Assembly: GCF_009905375.1 (NCBI RefSeq)
Contig: NC_133657.1
Coordinates: forward strand, 43,636,192 to 43,700,191
DNA from: Apium graveolens
Taxonomy: Eukaryota; Streptophyta; Magnoliopsida; Apiales; Apiaceae
Reading direction: 5' to 3'
DNA: 64,000 bases
Part shown: piece after piece, positions 46,015-58,547 of the stretch
How the letters are laid out: each line of letters starts with the position of its first letter
Position numbering within the stretch: position 1 is the stretch's first letter
The notes under the pieces: generated by a model
What the model was told of the DNA's origin: nothing
Seen by the model: only the letters and a program-made list of their open reading frames with translations
Databases searched by the model: none
Position numbers and translations under genes: made by a program

Positions 46015-46997
46015 TCATCGGTCATCTGGAAGTGACAAAATAGGTGTCGTGATTAACCTCTTCTTCAATTCTTGAAAACTTTCTTCGCACTTCTCATTCC
46101 GTATAAACTTCTCATTTTTCCTGGTAAGCTTCGTTAAAGGCGCCACAATCTTCGAGAAATCTTGAACAAATCGTCGATAATATCCCGTTAACCCCAAGAA
46201 ACTTCTCACCTACGTTGGTGTTTTGGGCCTATCCCAATTCATAATAGCTTCAATCTTCGCTGGGTACACTTTGATTCCCTCACTACTAATTATGTGTCCT
46301 AAAAATTGAACTTCTTGTAACCAAAACTCACACTTTGAAAACTTGGCATATAATTTCTCTTTTCTCAAAATTTCAAAAGATGTCCTTAGATGCTCCGCAT
46401 GATCTTCCGTTGACTTTAAGTAGATCAAAATATCATCAATAAACACAATGACAAACTTATCCAGATATTCCTTGAAAATTATGTTCATCAAGTCCATAAA
46501 TGCTGCTGGGCATTGGTCATTCCAAAAGACATTACTAAGAATTTATAATGACCGTACCTTGTTCTGAAAGCTGTCTTTGGTATATCTTCAGGTTTGATCT
46601 TCAACTGGTGATACACGGATCTCAAATCAATCATAGAGAAGTACTTGGCTCCTTTCAGCTTATCAAACAAATCATCGATTCGAGGTAATGGATACTTATT
46701 CTTGATTATAAGCTTATTGAGTTCTCGATAGTTGATGCATAACCTCATGCTTCCATCTTTGTTCTTAACAAATAGTACGGGTGCACCCAAGGGGAATGCA
46801 CTAGGTCTAATCACTCCTTTCTCCAACAATTCTTGCAATTGCTTTGTCAATTCCTTCATTTCAACTGGCGCCATTCTGTATGGGGCCTTAGATACTGGTT
46901 CCGTTCCAGGTGCTAAATCGATTGCAAATTCAATTTCTCTATCTGGAGGAAGTCCTGGTAATTCGTCTGGAAACACGTCTGGAAATTCATTTACCAC
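46015..46997 (-). pseudogene. A1 reverse transcriptase
   Basis: Three adjoining frames: 46997-46488 ([57 protein letters not shown]), 46497-46210 ([20 protein letters not shown], with the IDD site at residues 20-22) and 46209-46015 (VRSFLGLTGYYRRFVQDFSK-type motif with MRSFLGL). A frameshift lies at the TNAPAAF motif near 46490 and a stop near 46210. DLRSVYHQL has Val for the usual Gly. Confidence 0.8.
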
Positions 46998-47068
46998 TGG
47001 AATGTCTTCCGGTTTTGCTGGCTCCTAACTTCTATCTATCACATACTCAATGAAGTGCTCGATCCTTG

Positions 47069-47608
47069 TCATAGTAACTTCTTAGCTTTAATCATCGTCA
47101 AGAACTTCTTCGTTTGCCTTTGGCCTCTAAATGTCACCACTTTCTCGTCTGGCATCTTCAATGTTACTTTCTTATTACGACAGTCTATCTGAGCATCGTG
47201 CTTAGATAGCCAGTTCATTCCTAAAATAACGTCAAACTCTCCTAACTTAAAGGGGATCAAGTCAACATCAAACTTATGGCCAGAAATCTCAATCTCACAG
47301 CTCTTACATACTTGGTTAACCGGTACACGCTCCTGATTTGCTAATTCTACCGTCATAATCTCACTTAACAATTCAACTGGACAATTTAACTTATCAGCAA
47401 AATCTTGAGAAATAAACGATCGAGTTGCTCCCGAATCTACTAGCACTTTAGCACATAAGGAGTTCCCAGTAAGCGTACCTGCCACAACATCAGTATCCAT
47501 GATAACATCCTTCACAGACATGTCATAAACTCTAGCTCTGGGAGGTTCATTCACTGTTGGAGTAACTCCCATGATTCTCAGTGTATTATTGACTGGAACT
47601 GGTGCCAT
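47069..47608 (-). pseudogene. A1 aspartic protease
   Basis: 180 codons open. The active site is VLVDSGATRSFIS (D58-S59-G60), followed by LANQERVPVNQVCKSCEIEI, FDVILGMNWLSKHDAQIDC and a Lys-rich end. The active site is intact, but the flanking gag and RT frames are shifted. The N-terminal start is the former gag C-terminus, not a real start. Confidence 0.78.
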
Positions 47609-48751
47609 GTAATCCCTTGCTATGTGTCCTGGCTTCCCGCACTTGAAACAATAAAATCCAATTACTAGAACCTTGCATGCCTGATTCTTGGTAGGCTAGT
47701 CCTTGGTGACTGGCTCTCTAACTGGATGATTATGACACTCCCTTGAGTAGTGTCCCTTCTGGTTGTATCTGTAGCAGACCACATTCAACTTGTTGCAAAC
47801 TCCACCATGTCTCTTTCCACAGACTTGACAGTCTGGTATAGCTGGCCACTACTGGGTTGGTTGGTTCCCAATGACTGGATGGTTACCCTGGCCTCCGTTG
47901 CCGACATTCTATCTGTTAAAATTCCTTCTAGGCTGTAACTTTCTTTTCCTCTAATTAAAAATTGGAAACTTCCCTGCTTGGGACTGTCCTTCACTTCCCT
48001 CGAACTTCCTCTTCTTACTCTCCTTCTTCTTCTAAGATATTTCACTCTCTGTCTCCGCAATCATAGCCTTCTGCACCACTCCTGCATACGTGTCCAACTC
48101 AAATATGGCCACCTTCCCTCAGATTCATGGCTTGAGTCCTTGATGAAACCTCTTAACCTTCTTTCTATTAGTGTCCACATATGATGGCACAAACCTAGAT
48201 TACTCCTCAAACTTACTTTCATAATCTGCTACTGACATATTTCCCTTCTTTAGCTCCAGAAACTTCAACTCCATTTGATCCTGAACAAACTGAGAGAAAT
48301 ACTTTTCTAAAAACAGCTCCTTGAATCTATCCCACATAACATCATCTGTACCTTCCAACATCTTAACAGTTTCCCACCAGTAGGTGGCTTCATTCTTCAA
48401 GTAGTAACTTGCAAACTCAGTCTTCTGCTCCTCTCTCACTTTAACTAAGGCAAACGACTTCTCAATTTCCTTCAACCAGACTCTTGCCTCAATAGGATCT
48501 ACAGAACCCTTAAACTCTGGTGGATTCACCGCCTGAAAGGTCTTAAAGGTTACTTGAGGGTTGGTCTACCTCTGCTGTTGTTGAGTCAGGGGAACTGTCT
48601 GTTGAGCTAAGATCTGAAGAATCTGGGCTACAGTTGGGTCTATGGGACCTGGATTGGCATTCTGGTTGTTTCTTTCTTTGGTGTTTTTATTGTTGTTGTT
48701 GTTGGTTTCTTCATTCTGGTTGGTAGAACAGTTGTTTCTTCTGGAAGGCAT
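47609..48751 (-). pseudogene. A1 gag
   Basis: The ATG at 48751 gives MPSRRNNCSTNQNEETNNNN, an Asn/Gln-rich N-terminus, then a stop at 48566. The frame 48529-48200 holds EFKGSVDPIEARVWLKEIEK, ATYWWETVKMLEG and KELFLEKYFSQFVQDQMELK (capsid). Zinc knuckles near 47620-47830 are CQVCGKRHGGVC, CYRYNQKGHYSREC (second Cys now Tyr) and CFKCGKPGHIARDY (last Cys now Tyr). Stops and shifts occur throughout. Confidence 0.78.
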
Positions 48752-49151
48752 TTTACGTAAAGAATCAGACAACTTATTTAGCCTTCAAATCAAATCCTTT
48801 TAGTAAAAGGATTTTGTAAAACAGAAGTATCCCTTTTTGAAAACACTTTCAATAGTTGAACTAAGTAAATTTCATGCTTCTTTACAGAATGTAAATAGTT
48901 AAGGGGAAAAGGGTACATCTTATCACAAGAGTTTCATAACTGGGGCAGTATGATATACATGTATGGTAAAGTAAATGACAATATTGGAAAGTAAAGGTAC
49001 TCATATATATCAAAGTTTGGTGGTACAAGTACAACAGGCCTACTCCTTATTCAACAAGTCTAGTTTATTCGTATTCCCACCAAAAGTCTGCTGGTATAAA
49101 TACACATTATTTTACATATATCAGTTATCACATTATTCCTTTCGTTTACCG

Positions 49152-49658
49152 TTATGGAAACTCTAGTCCACCAAGTCTTTCAAAATCCTCCAATTCTTCT
49201 CCGGCCCACCCCATAAGAGCATTTAGGGTTGCATACTCGGAAGTAGCTCCATGAAGTCTAGCCTCAAGTATTCTACGGGTCGCCTAAATCTCATTCTAAA
49301 GCTCCTTTACTTTCCTGTCAACATCTGTAGTCCTTATGATATGTTGTAGCTCCTGAATCTCGGCCAACAAGGCCTCTCGCTCTAACAGAAGAGCCTCATA
49401 CTTATAGTAGGGAACAGGGTGTGGAGTAAACTGAAAAGATGCACCCGCCACCGAATGCCTGGTAGAGTCAGAATCAGCAGTTGGGGGTCCTCAAATAGGC
49501 GGTCTCACCCCAGGAAGTGGAATAGCTTGTAATGGTGCAACCGTCACAACTAGTACTATAGCTGACACCGGTGGAAGAGCAGGGCGTGGATCACCTAACG
49601 GTCCTTCAACTGAAGGTTTCGAGTGATCATATGATAACGAAATAAAGGAATCTTCCAT
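49152..49658 (-). pseudogene. A1 leader ORF (coiled coil) between PBS and gag
   Basis: From ATG 49658 to TAA 49152, 168 codons, one frame with three in-frame stops, each explained by a single C-to-T change (CGA to TGA once, CAG to TAG twice). The N-terminal half is acidic then proline-rich (SAIVLVVTVAPLQAIPLPG); the C-terminal half is a long helix (YKYEALLLEREALLAEIQEL, QHIIRTTDVDRKVKEL). The same ORF is in A0. The role is unknown. Because the frame is otherwise preserved, it was probably coding until recently. Confidence 0.55.
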
Positions 49659-49842
49659 CACCGCTATCTGAAAATTACGCTGCTAGATAAGAATCTCAAA
49701 TTTCACCACGAATCATACTAAAACCTACTATTTAGCCGCACTCAACCTCTCGACATTCTATTTTTTTCAATTTCTTAATTCTAATCTTAACCCTCTACCC
49801 ATTCCCGACAATCTAGGCTTGTGGCGGTGACTTTAAATTGTA

Positions 49843-49854
49843 GCTCTGATACCA
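49843..49854 (-). other. A1 primer-binding site (initiator tRNA-Met)
   Basis: GCTCTGATACCA on the plus strand, four bases from the 5' LTR start at 49859. Confidence 0.88.
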
Positions 49855-49858
49855 AACC

Positions 49859-52484
49859 TGTGACGCCCTCCAAACCTGGATCAGAAGTTTGGGGTCCACA
49901 ACGCACACATACACCATATTTAAACCTGTTTATGAATATAATAATATATGCAATGATCCTACTTACCATATCCACGGATTGCAATAATTTAAAGTATGTC
50001 CACAAGCCACAATCTTATTTATTACAAACGTACCAAATCCCAAATTTATTTATCTTACATCTGAAGTCAAGCTTTATTACAAACTTTTAACACATACTAA
50101 GTTAGACTACTTCCACTAGCTCATTCCATTTCAACCTGAAAACCTAGCTTGCGCACTCGACTGAGGATCCTTGCCACCACCAATTTCCTTCTTAACTGGA
50201 AAAAAACATAAACAGATTCGCAGGAGCGAGCTAACAAGCTCAGCAAGTCACAATGACATCACTGAGATTAAATAATGATCAATTGAAATGACATAGGGAA
50301 TCAAGTTTCTTGATAAGAAATGATTAGAATTGGATATTCACTTTTATTTTAAAAACCAAGGTTAGGCTGCTGATCAGTCACGTACTAACCCCGAGCAAGG
50401 CTCTCAGCTTTGCTCTATATACTGGATCCAAGGCACACATTGGCCTATTATGACCATGAATCTGGTCCAACCAAGAATCTGGTCCATATTTAAAAACAAT
50501 CCAATTCTATAATAATAACAAGATAAACAATGTAGTTCAATAAACTGAACCATGAACAACATTTATCCTGAATCATAAGGTGATTCACAACACCATGAAG
50601 GTATAACAGGGTAAATAGGAAGATTGACTTTCAATCCAAGGAAAGAATCAGAGTGTAAAAGACCAAGGGTTCAAAGGTTACAAGGAATGGTCTTCTGTTA
50701 TACAAGGCATAAGGGTTCTTCTGTTAAGAAATCTCATATCAAGGATCAGTATGTGGTAGATATACATTTGTGGAGTAGTATCGGATATGTGTGGTTTGTA
50801 TCCAAGAATTCAACAATCAATGGTTTACAAGAAGTCAGGCTCGTGGCTCAAGATCAATAAGGATCAGGGTTTAGGGTTAAGTACTTCAAAGTACTTGCAA
50901 TATAGAATAAGAACTACTGGGAATAATTGAAATATAATGAAAAGAGTTCAAAAGTACTCGCAATTATACTACAAGAAAGTTCAGGGACACTTGCCTTATC
51001 AATTCGCTTTTACTTTACTAACACTTATCAATTGGTTTTCACTCACTGACCACTTGATTTCCCTTTCTTCATCTCGCTTCCCCTGTTAAACATCACATAT
51101 ACTTATCAACACTACTTCTCATCTCATTCTATTCGATACAAGCTTCTATATACCCTTCGTTTCACCCAAATACGACGTACGGATTAAAAGTTACAGCAAA
51201 AACAATCAAACAACGCACATACAATCATATTATACAACATTCAGATCACATATAGCATATAGCACGTAAGATATTCGATCAAAATAATTTTTCGAAGAAG
51301 ATTTGGGGTTAAAATAATTTTCCAAGTATTTAATACGATTTTTTGAACATTTTTCAGAAGTAAAACGGGACTCCGAATTATTTTATAATTAAATAATAGA
51401 GTTTGAACACCCGAATCTGACTTTAAAATAATTTTATAATAATTATCCAGTCTTGAAAATAATTTAAAATAATATTTTAAAGCTCGAAACTATTTTTCAG
51501 AATTTTTAAATAAAAAAGAATTATTAAATCTAATTATTAAATCAATTAAAATCAAGTAGTATTTAATTAAATTAAATACTCAATTAATATTAACTTAATC
51601 GATTAATTAAAATAATTAAAAACCAATTAATATTAATTAATAAAAGAAATCAGATTTAATTTTTAAATGAATAAATAATTAAAAACAGTTTTTGAAATTA
51701 ATATAATTAAATAAACATTTTTCTAGATTATTTTAAAATAATAAAAAATATCATTTTTAAAACAAATTCAATTGCAATGGCATTTTTGTAAATAAACCGA
51801 ACTTCGGTACTAAATTTGAGAAATTGGCAAAGTTTAGGGGCTAAACCGTAATTCTCCCAGCTCCGGTCGTCTTCTCCGGCGAAACGACGGCGGCCGCCGC
51901 CGGCCACTATCGACCTCCCAGAAATCGACCAAAAGCTCCAGTATTGTTCCATATTACCAGATGATCACGAATCTGCAACTCAAATCGCCAAAGATGTCGT
52001 GAGTTGGCTGGAAAATTGTGAAGAAACTCGCTGGCAGCGAGAACTTCGATCGATCGTGCAGCCCAACTCCGACATCTGGTGGTGATTTTGGTTACACCAA
52101 TCGATTCCTGGTGATGAGATGAACACATTGATCTATACTTGACATACCAAAAATTCACGAATAAAAAATCCGGCCAAAAATATGAAATTTCCAGTGAATT
52201 TCTTGAAGAACACCAAGAACACTCAAACTCAAAGATCAAACCAACTTTTCTACATATTTTTGAACTTCAAATTTGACATATAATATACCAAAATGACCAA
52301 GAAGAAAAGATCTACATGATTATGCCATCAAATCATATCAAAAACATCAAGAACAAAAATTCCTAATTTAATCCATAAACAATTCGAATTAAAATAATTA
52401 AATAAGAAAAATACCTTGATTTCTGCACAAAAATAGATGGTTGATTCAGGAAGATTTTTTCAAGAGCTTCGTTTTGATATATTG
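49859..52484 (-). repeat. A1 5' LTR, partial (interrupted by B2)
   Basis: Starts TGTGACGCCCTCCAAACC and matches 13306-15843 closely; it stops at ...GATATATTG where B2 begins. The U3 and TATA box (equivalent to 15988 and beyond) lie past B2, outside the window. A 110-codon ORF at 52239-51907 corresponds to one at 15518-15270 in the other LTR; I treat it as LTR sequence. Confidence 0.88.
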
Positions 52485-55400
52485 TGTGACGGACCCACTA
52501 ATACTGTCTAACCATAATAGTAATGAAGATAAATAAAGTAGTAAAGGATTACAACTAGTTAATTAATATTACAGAACCATAAATTCCAAGTCCCCGAATC
52601 CACAGGTAAGAGTTTGAACAACATCTAAACAACTAATAATACAAAAGTCTAATATCCAAGGTCAAATACATCTACTAATTTTAAATTCCCAAAAGTTCTT
52701 TAAACCTTAGGGAACAACCAGTTCCCCACCTGCTCCAACATCTGACGGTATGCATACCCTGAACCACCACAATTCTTACGTGCAGTCTGCTTGATACGAG
52801 GCATCTTCGGGCTTAACTGAAGTGATAACATCAATAACAATATTAATGCACAAAACACTCAGCAAGCGAATAATAGGGTACAACAGTTCATCTTATGCTC
52901 AATAAAACAATAACAGAAGGTAAATTAACAATATAAATTTGTCAAATAAAGTTCAAGATTTTAACAAGTGAATGGAATTGAAATCACACAGCGCTATGAG
53001 CAATGAGGGGTGATCAGCCCACATCAAAGCTCCGAACCACACAACAAGTGATTCTGAGCCATTGAGGATCCTCGGCACACATTGGCCATATAAAACCATC
53101 AGGCTCCCTGCTATGGAGGTTTCAAAACTTTAACAGTGACTGGCGCCTCAGTCTTACTATTTCATTCAATTCCTTTTTAATAACTCATTTCAATTTAAAA
53201 GGGGTTCTTGATCAAGGATAATATAACAAGGGAAATGACAAAGTTCGAATGAGAGGATGTTAATAGTGTTTGGGTTTCCAAAGGAAATGAATCTGATGTA
53301 TGAGGGTTTTAGGTTCCACTTGATATATTAAAGAACTATTTCTAGGGGGTATTCGCAGAGATACGAGGTAATATGTGAGGAAAAAGGGGTCAATTCAAGT
53401 ATGGAAGCAATTAACTAAGTTCAAGATCCAATCATTGAGTGATGTCAAGGACTAATCAATGTTATTAAATGATAGTCATACATTCACAGGGTGTTCAATC
53501 ACAAGAAACAGAATTATAAAGATAAGTTGAAAGTTCACTTGCATAAATAAGTATGAAAGAGGGTCACTTGCCTGAACTACGCTTACTGAGTACTTGAATG
53601 GGATCGTCTAGGGACTCCTTTCCTGGCCTCCTACTTGAACCTATAATAAATAATATCATCGTGACAACTTTTGCTAACTACCCTTTCGCGTACATTATAT
53701 ATATACACACACATATAAAAGATTATATATATATATACACTTAACACACTTAATTTCAAGTGATATATGCTTCACATAATCCACATAACGCATAATCATG
53801 GAAATATGACATTTAGTTAATAGTACATACTTATACTCTATTCACTATTTTAGATCCTTATGCACATGACCAAGTAACACACAAAAATTATGATTAATAC
53901 TATTACTCTTCTTTTACAGACCACAACTTATCCTAAAAGTAGTAAGGCACACTTAGGCCTCACCCACAATGACTCACAAAACTAATGCATGTTCTAAACT
54001 TTTCCTGGATGCATGCCTTGGCACCACTTATGTGCCTTGGCACCACTTATGTGCCTTGGCACACATATATATTTCTACCTTGGTCCTTTACTTAATTATG
54101 ATTTCTAACGACTCTTGTGACATAATGTAACTCCCAAACTTTACTTGACATCAAGGCCTCACTCATAAAGCACTTAAACAAAATGCATTCCTCATAGGCT
54201 TCCTAATGCAACTCTTATGGTGACTCTCGGGTGTTTTGGTGGAAATGAGGTATCTCCACCTTGGGCCTTTACTACAAACCAACTCTCTGAGGTTCCTAAG
54301 ACTCTAAACTAACTCTTAGAGTTGGAATGACTCAAAAACCTCACTTGGACCTCCCTAGGCCTCAAGTGGAAGTTGACATAAATCTGCCTTCCCTGGTTTC
54401 CAAACTGCCCTATTTTTACCAACTTAAAACTCACCTAAATTGTTCAATTATTGATTTTAATGACTTCTTAAACTTCCGAGGACTTCTTTATACTATTATA
54501 AACCAAGTCCTAATGAATACTTATCCTAAAACATGGTTATAATGGGTCAAATATGGACTTGTACCAAATCTGCCCTGTTTTGAGTTCCTCTCGGTTTTGT
54601 GCATGTGCATCTAACCAAATGTATGATTCTACCCAATATAAATATTCTGGACTCAAGTACATACAAAGTCCTAACTCCACAGAACTTGGGCCTAACAAGG
54701 CCTCACAAATGCATACCTAAAATGACTTACACTTCTAGTGCAAAAATCTGTCCAAATAGGACTAATGCATCCCTTCCACCTTAACTCCCTTCTTAACCAT
54801 CAAAACCAAAAAACCAACCAACAACCAAACCTAATATCATGCTAACACCTAATGACCTAGAGTGCACAAAGTTGAATTACAAATTTATTTAATAAGCAAT
54901 CAATTATAAGGACATGCAAAGTAACACCTACAAGACAAGCCATTGCTTAGTCATTTTTAAAGCAATAATTTGAACTACACATGCATGGAAACATCATGAA
55001 ACCTACTAATTTTATGCTCCTATCATCATATACATTTTAAACTAGCATCTAATCAAGGGAAACATGGCATGCAACCCACAAAAATAAAGTATCAAAAGGT
55101 TAAAAGATCAACTACAATACTACTATCATGATCTCGGGTTTTAAGCCAAAAACTCGAGTTATATACTTGGGTTAAATACTTGATCCCTACTGATTTTAAT
55201 CTCATCTAGCCATGAAATAATTAATCTATCATTTTAACATAAAATTCGTGGCATGCATCTCATAAAAATCAAGTATCAAAGCTCATAGCAAGCAAGTATG
55301 GTTCCTAGTCTAAAAATACTTGTAAATCAACATGCAAACGCAAATCTCAACATGCAAGGGCTATAATTAACATGCAATTCTTAAAACTTAATATACTTGA

Positions 55401-56565
55401 AGATATGCATAGCATTCAAGAGTTTAAACATCATATCTCATCATTTTTGAAGCAAATTGGTTTATAAGCAACATGCAAAGTCATTTTCATAGAAATTTCT
55501 AAAGAATCAACCATATACATCCGGCTCTTTTAATAAATCATTGTCAAATGCTATGAACAAGATTATGACTTGGAATATTGAAGCAAAAATACTCCTCCAA
55601 GATCATATCGAGTCCATATCTTTAAGCCCTTATGATTTTAGTCCTTAAATCCATGAGAATTCAAGGCCTAAATCTTAGCTATAAAAATACATCAACACAT
55701 AGTTAAAAATACCTTTTATGAGCTAAATATTCAAGTATAAAGGTGAGAATATGAGGGAACTAGCTCCTTGATCAAAGTGTTTAAAAAGGAAAGAAAATAA
55801 AATGAAAGAAGAGGGGGTGGGGAGGCTTCGGCCGAGAGGGAGGAAAAAGGGGAGGGAGGGAGTGAAGTGGTGTGCAAAATGAGAGAATGTGACTTGTGTT
55901 TTGGATTTTGTTGTGTTAAAATGGTAGTGGAATGGAGAAATGACTCATATGCCCTTTCTATAAGCTTAAACACTATTGCATGCAAGGGCACATGGGTATT
56001 TTACTTGGTCAAAATGAGTGAGTGGGGTTGGAAATGGCAATCCTATCCTTGGTCTCTTTTATATAGAATTTTGCATGCAAGGGCACATTAGTAATCTAGT
56101 AATCATTTTTCTAGAACTAAAAATATGCTTAAAAAGAATGAATTTTAATAAATAAAGTACAATTCCATAAATCATAAAAATTATACCATAATTTACTTTA
56201 AAATTTTAGAAATTTTATAAGAGTATTTTCAAGAAATTTGAATAAAAATAATTTTCAAAAGAATTTTCTTTATAATAATACTTCTATAAAAAACAACATA
56301 AAAATATAATTTAATTAGATTTTAATGCAAATAAAGCTTTAAAAATTTAATCTAGCATTATACCAATTTATCTATTCGTCTAAGCACAGAATTTCCATAT
56401 CCAAATATTTATATGAAGATTCGAATTGTCTCAAAAAAATATATTCGTATTTACTTACTGCACATAATCACTGAAAAAAAATATTAAGAAACTTATGTAC
56501 TCACAGTAATGCACAGAAATGCCACATCATAGATTTATAATATCATAATATTTACAGTCGTTACA
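52485..56565 (-). repeat. B2 3' LTR
   Basis: Homologous to the B1 LTRs but about 420 bp longer: extra DNA at about 54674-54838, a degenerate duplicated block at about 55010-55195, and a short insertion near 53540-53570. It has a duplicated 19-bp unit (54015-54052) that the B2 5' LTR does not have. Confidence 0.88.
56056..56065 (-). promoter_or_regulatory. Candidate TATA box of the B2 LTR
   Basis: TATATAAAAG on the element strand, followed further down by a pyrimidine-rich leader-like stretch (about 55800-55900). B1 has the weaker CTTATAATAG here. U3 would be about 500 bp and R-U5 about 3.5 kb. Confidence 0.4.
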
Positions 56566-56580
56566 ACCTTCCCCCCTTTA
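56566..56580 (-). other. B2 polypurine tract
   Basis: ACCTTCCCCCCTTTA on the plus strand, identical to B1, directly inside the 3' LTR. Confidence 0.8.
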
Positions 56581-56599
56581 AGGATTCTGTCCCCAGAAT

Positions 56600-57260
56600 C
56601 TAAGCAAACGGATGAGGATACTTATCTATCATATCACTTTCTAATTCCCATATTGACTCTTCAACTTTGGGATTTCTCCATAAAACTTTAACTAAAGGAA
56701 CTATCTTATTCCTTAACATTTTATCCTTTCTATCTAGAATGCTAACAGGTTGCTCGACATAAGATAAATCTGGCTCAATCTCCACTAGTTCATTCTTTAT
56801 GATACATTTGGTGTCGGGGTTAAACTTCTTAAGCAATGATACGTGAAAACGTTGTGAATGTGTTGCATTTGAGGTGGTAAAGCCAACTCGTACGCCACTT
56901 TTCCAACTTTACCCAAAATCTCAAAAGGTCCGAAAAATCTTGGACTCAACTTTCCTTTCTTTCCAAATCTAGTTATCCCTTTCCATGGCGACACTTTCAA
57001 CAGAATGATTTCTCCTATTTCATACTCTACATTCCTTCTGCACGAATCAACATACTTTCGTTGTCTATCCTGAGCTGCGATCAATCGATTTTGAATCAAA
57101 TCTACCACTTCTTTCGTTTGCTGAATCAGTTCGGGGCCAATTACCTTTTGCTCTCCGACTTCATCCCATCATATGGGTGATCTACACTTTCTTCCAAAAA
57201 GAGCTTCGTACCGGGGCATTCCAAAACTGGCATGAAAGCTATTGTTATACCAAAACTTTA
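56600..57260 (-). pseudogene. B2 integrase C-terminus and chromodomain
   Basis: Frames 57108-56797 and 56836-56600 carry ITRFGKKGKLSPRFFGPFEI, LGKVGKVAYELALPPQMQHI, then KKFNPDTKC, LRNKIVPLVKVLWRNPKVEE and a tail with SIWELESD (EESIWE where EESTWE is usual), the Tekay/Del-type chromodomain end. A one-base frameshift in the HNVFHV region and another before 57108 separate it from the catalytic part. Confidence 0.78.
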
Positions 57261-58241
57261 CTAAAGTAGGTGATTGTCCCAATTTCCTTTAAAGTCTACG
57301 GCACATGATCTCAACATGTCTTCTATGGTCTGGATCGTGCGCTCACTCTGTCCATCCGTCTGTAGGTGATAGGCAGTGCTCATCCTGAGTCGAGTTCCCA
57401 AATATTCTTGGAATTGCTTCCAAAATCTAGAGTTAAAACGAGGGTCTCTATCTGACACAATGGATATTGGAACTCCATGGCGAGTAACAATTTCCTTAAG
57501 ATACATATGAATCAACTTGTCCATTGAGAATCTCTCGTTAATCGGTAGAAAATGAGCTGACTTAGTCAATCGATCGATTATTACCCAAATAGCATCATGA
57601 TTAGATTTTGTCCTTAGTAATCCAACTATAAAGTCCATTGCAATGTGCTCCCACTTCCATTCAGGTATTTCCAAGGGCTGAATTAGTCCACTCGGTCTCT
57701 GATGTTCGGCTTTTACCCTTTGACACGTGTAACACTTACTAATCCATTGAGCAATCTCCTTCTTCATATCCGGCAACCAAAAGTTCTGTTTCAAATCTTG
57801 ATACATTTTTATGCTTCCTGGGTGAATAGAAAATTCTGAGTTGTGAGCATCCTTCAAAATCTCGTTCTTCAATTCTTCCACATTCGGTATCCAAATTCTT
57901 GATGAGAATCTTAGAATTCCTTGGTTATCTTTTTGAGTGCAAATCTCTTCTCCGGTCAACTCATTCATCTTTTGATTCATCACTTCTTCTTGACACTTCT
58001 TGATCTTTCCCAATAATTCTGGTTGAAAAGTCAATGTACAGATCATTTCTGTAGGTGCACTTGGGGCTCGAATCTCAATTTTCATCTTCTCAAATTTCTT
58101 TGATAACTCTTGGGCCATGGTCAACATATTCAGTCTCTCCATGCGACTTAAAGCATCCGCTACTACATTCACTTTTCCGGAATGATAATTGATTGTGCAA
58201 TCGTAGTCCTTAATCAACTCCAACCATCTTCGTTGCCTCAA
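57261..58241 (-). pseudogene. B2 RNase H end and integrase zinc/catalytic domains, intact frame
   Basis: 326 codons. Residues 1-35 are the RNase H end ([26 protein letters not shown]). The integrase zinc-binding residues are H133, H140, C170 and C173. The catalytic triad is D203 (AMDFIVG), D264 ([10 protein letters not shown]) and E300 ([10 protein letters not shown]), with 35 residues between D264 and E300. It is open from the RNase H/integrase joint to NWDNHLL, where a frameshift follows. The best preserved integrase core of the Tekay-like elements here. Confidence 0.82.
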
Positions 58242-58547
58242 GTTTAATTCCTTCTGAGTGAAAATATACTTCAGGCTCTTGTGATCCGTATATATCTCAC
58301 ATTTCTCTCCATATAGATAATGTCTCTACAGCTTCAAGGCAAATACAATTGTAGCCTGTTCCAAGTCGTGAGTTGGGTACCTTTGCTCGTGAGGCTTAAG
58401 TTGTCTTGACGCGTAGGCTATCACCTTCCCGTGTTGCATTAAAACACAACCCAATCCTTTGTGTGACGCATTACTGAATATCACAAAATCTCCTTTATCA
58501 TCTGGCAGAGCTAAAACTGGAGCAGTAACAACCTTTTACTTTAATTC
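58242..58547 (-). pseudogene. B2 RNase H N-terminal part, degraded
   Basis: Homologous to the A1 RNase H region (plus-strand similarity to 45780-46010) but with several stops and frameshifts in all frames, so the RT and RNase H frames are disconnected. Confidence 0.6.

Larger units (their letters stand above)
1967..52484 (-). mobile_element. Ty3/gypsy chromovirus A1 (Tekay/Del-like), host of the nested insertions
   Basis: A1 is a full-length, heavily interrupted element on the minus strand. Its 3' LTR is 1967-2052 plus 13306-16637; its internal domain is 16638-17633 plus 45094-49858; its 5' LTR starts at 49859 and continues past the right edge. It sits in the 5' LTR of A0, another copy of the same family; the left flank TTAGG (1962-1966) is the expected TSD but its partner is outside the window. 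The gene order gag, protease, RT, RNase H, integrase, with an integrase tail ending in a remnant chromodomain, marks a chromovirus. The long LTR (about 3.4 kb) fits the Tekay/Del clade. B1, C and B2 are inserted in it. Stops and frameshifts in every domain make it non-autonomous. Confidence 0.85.
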
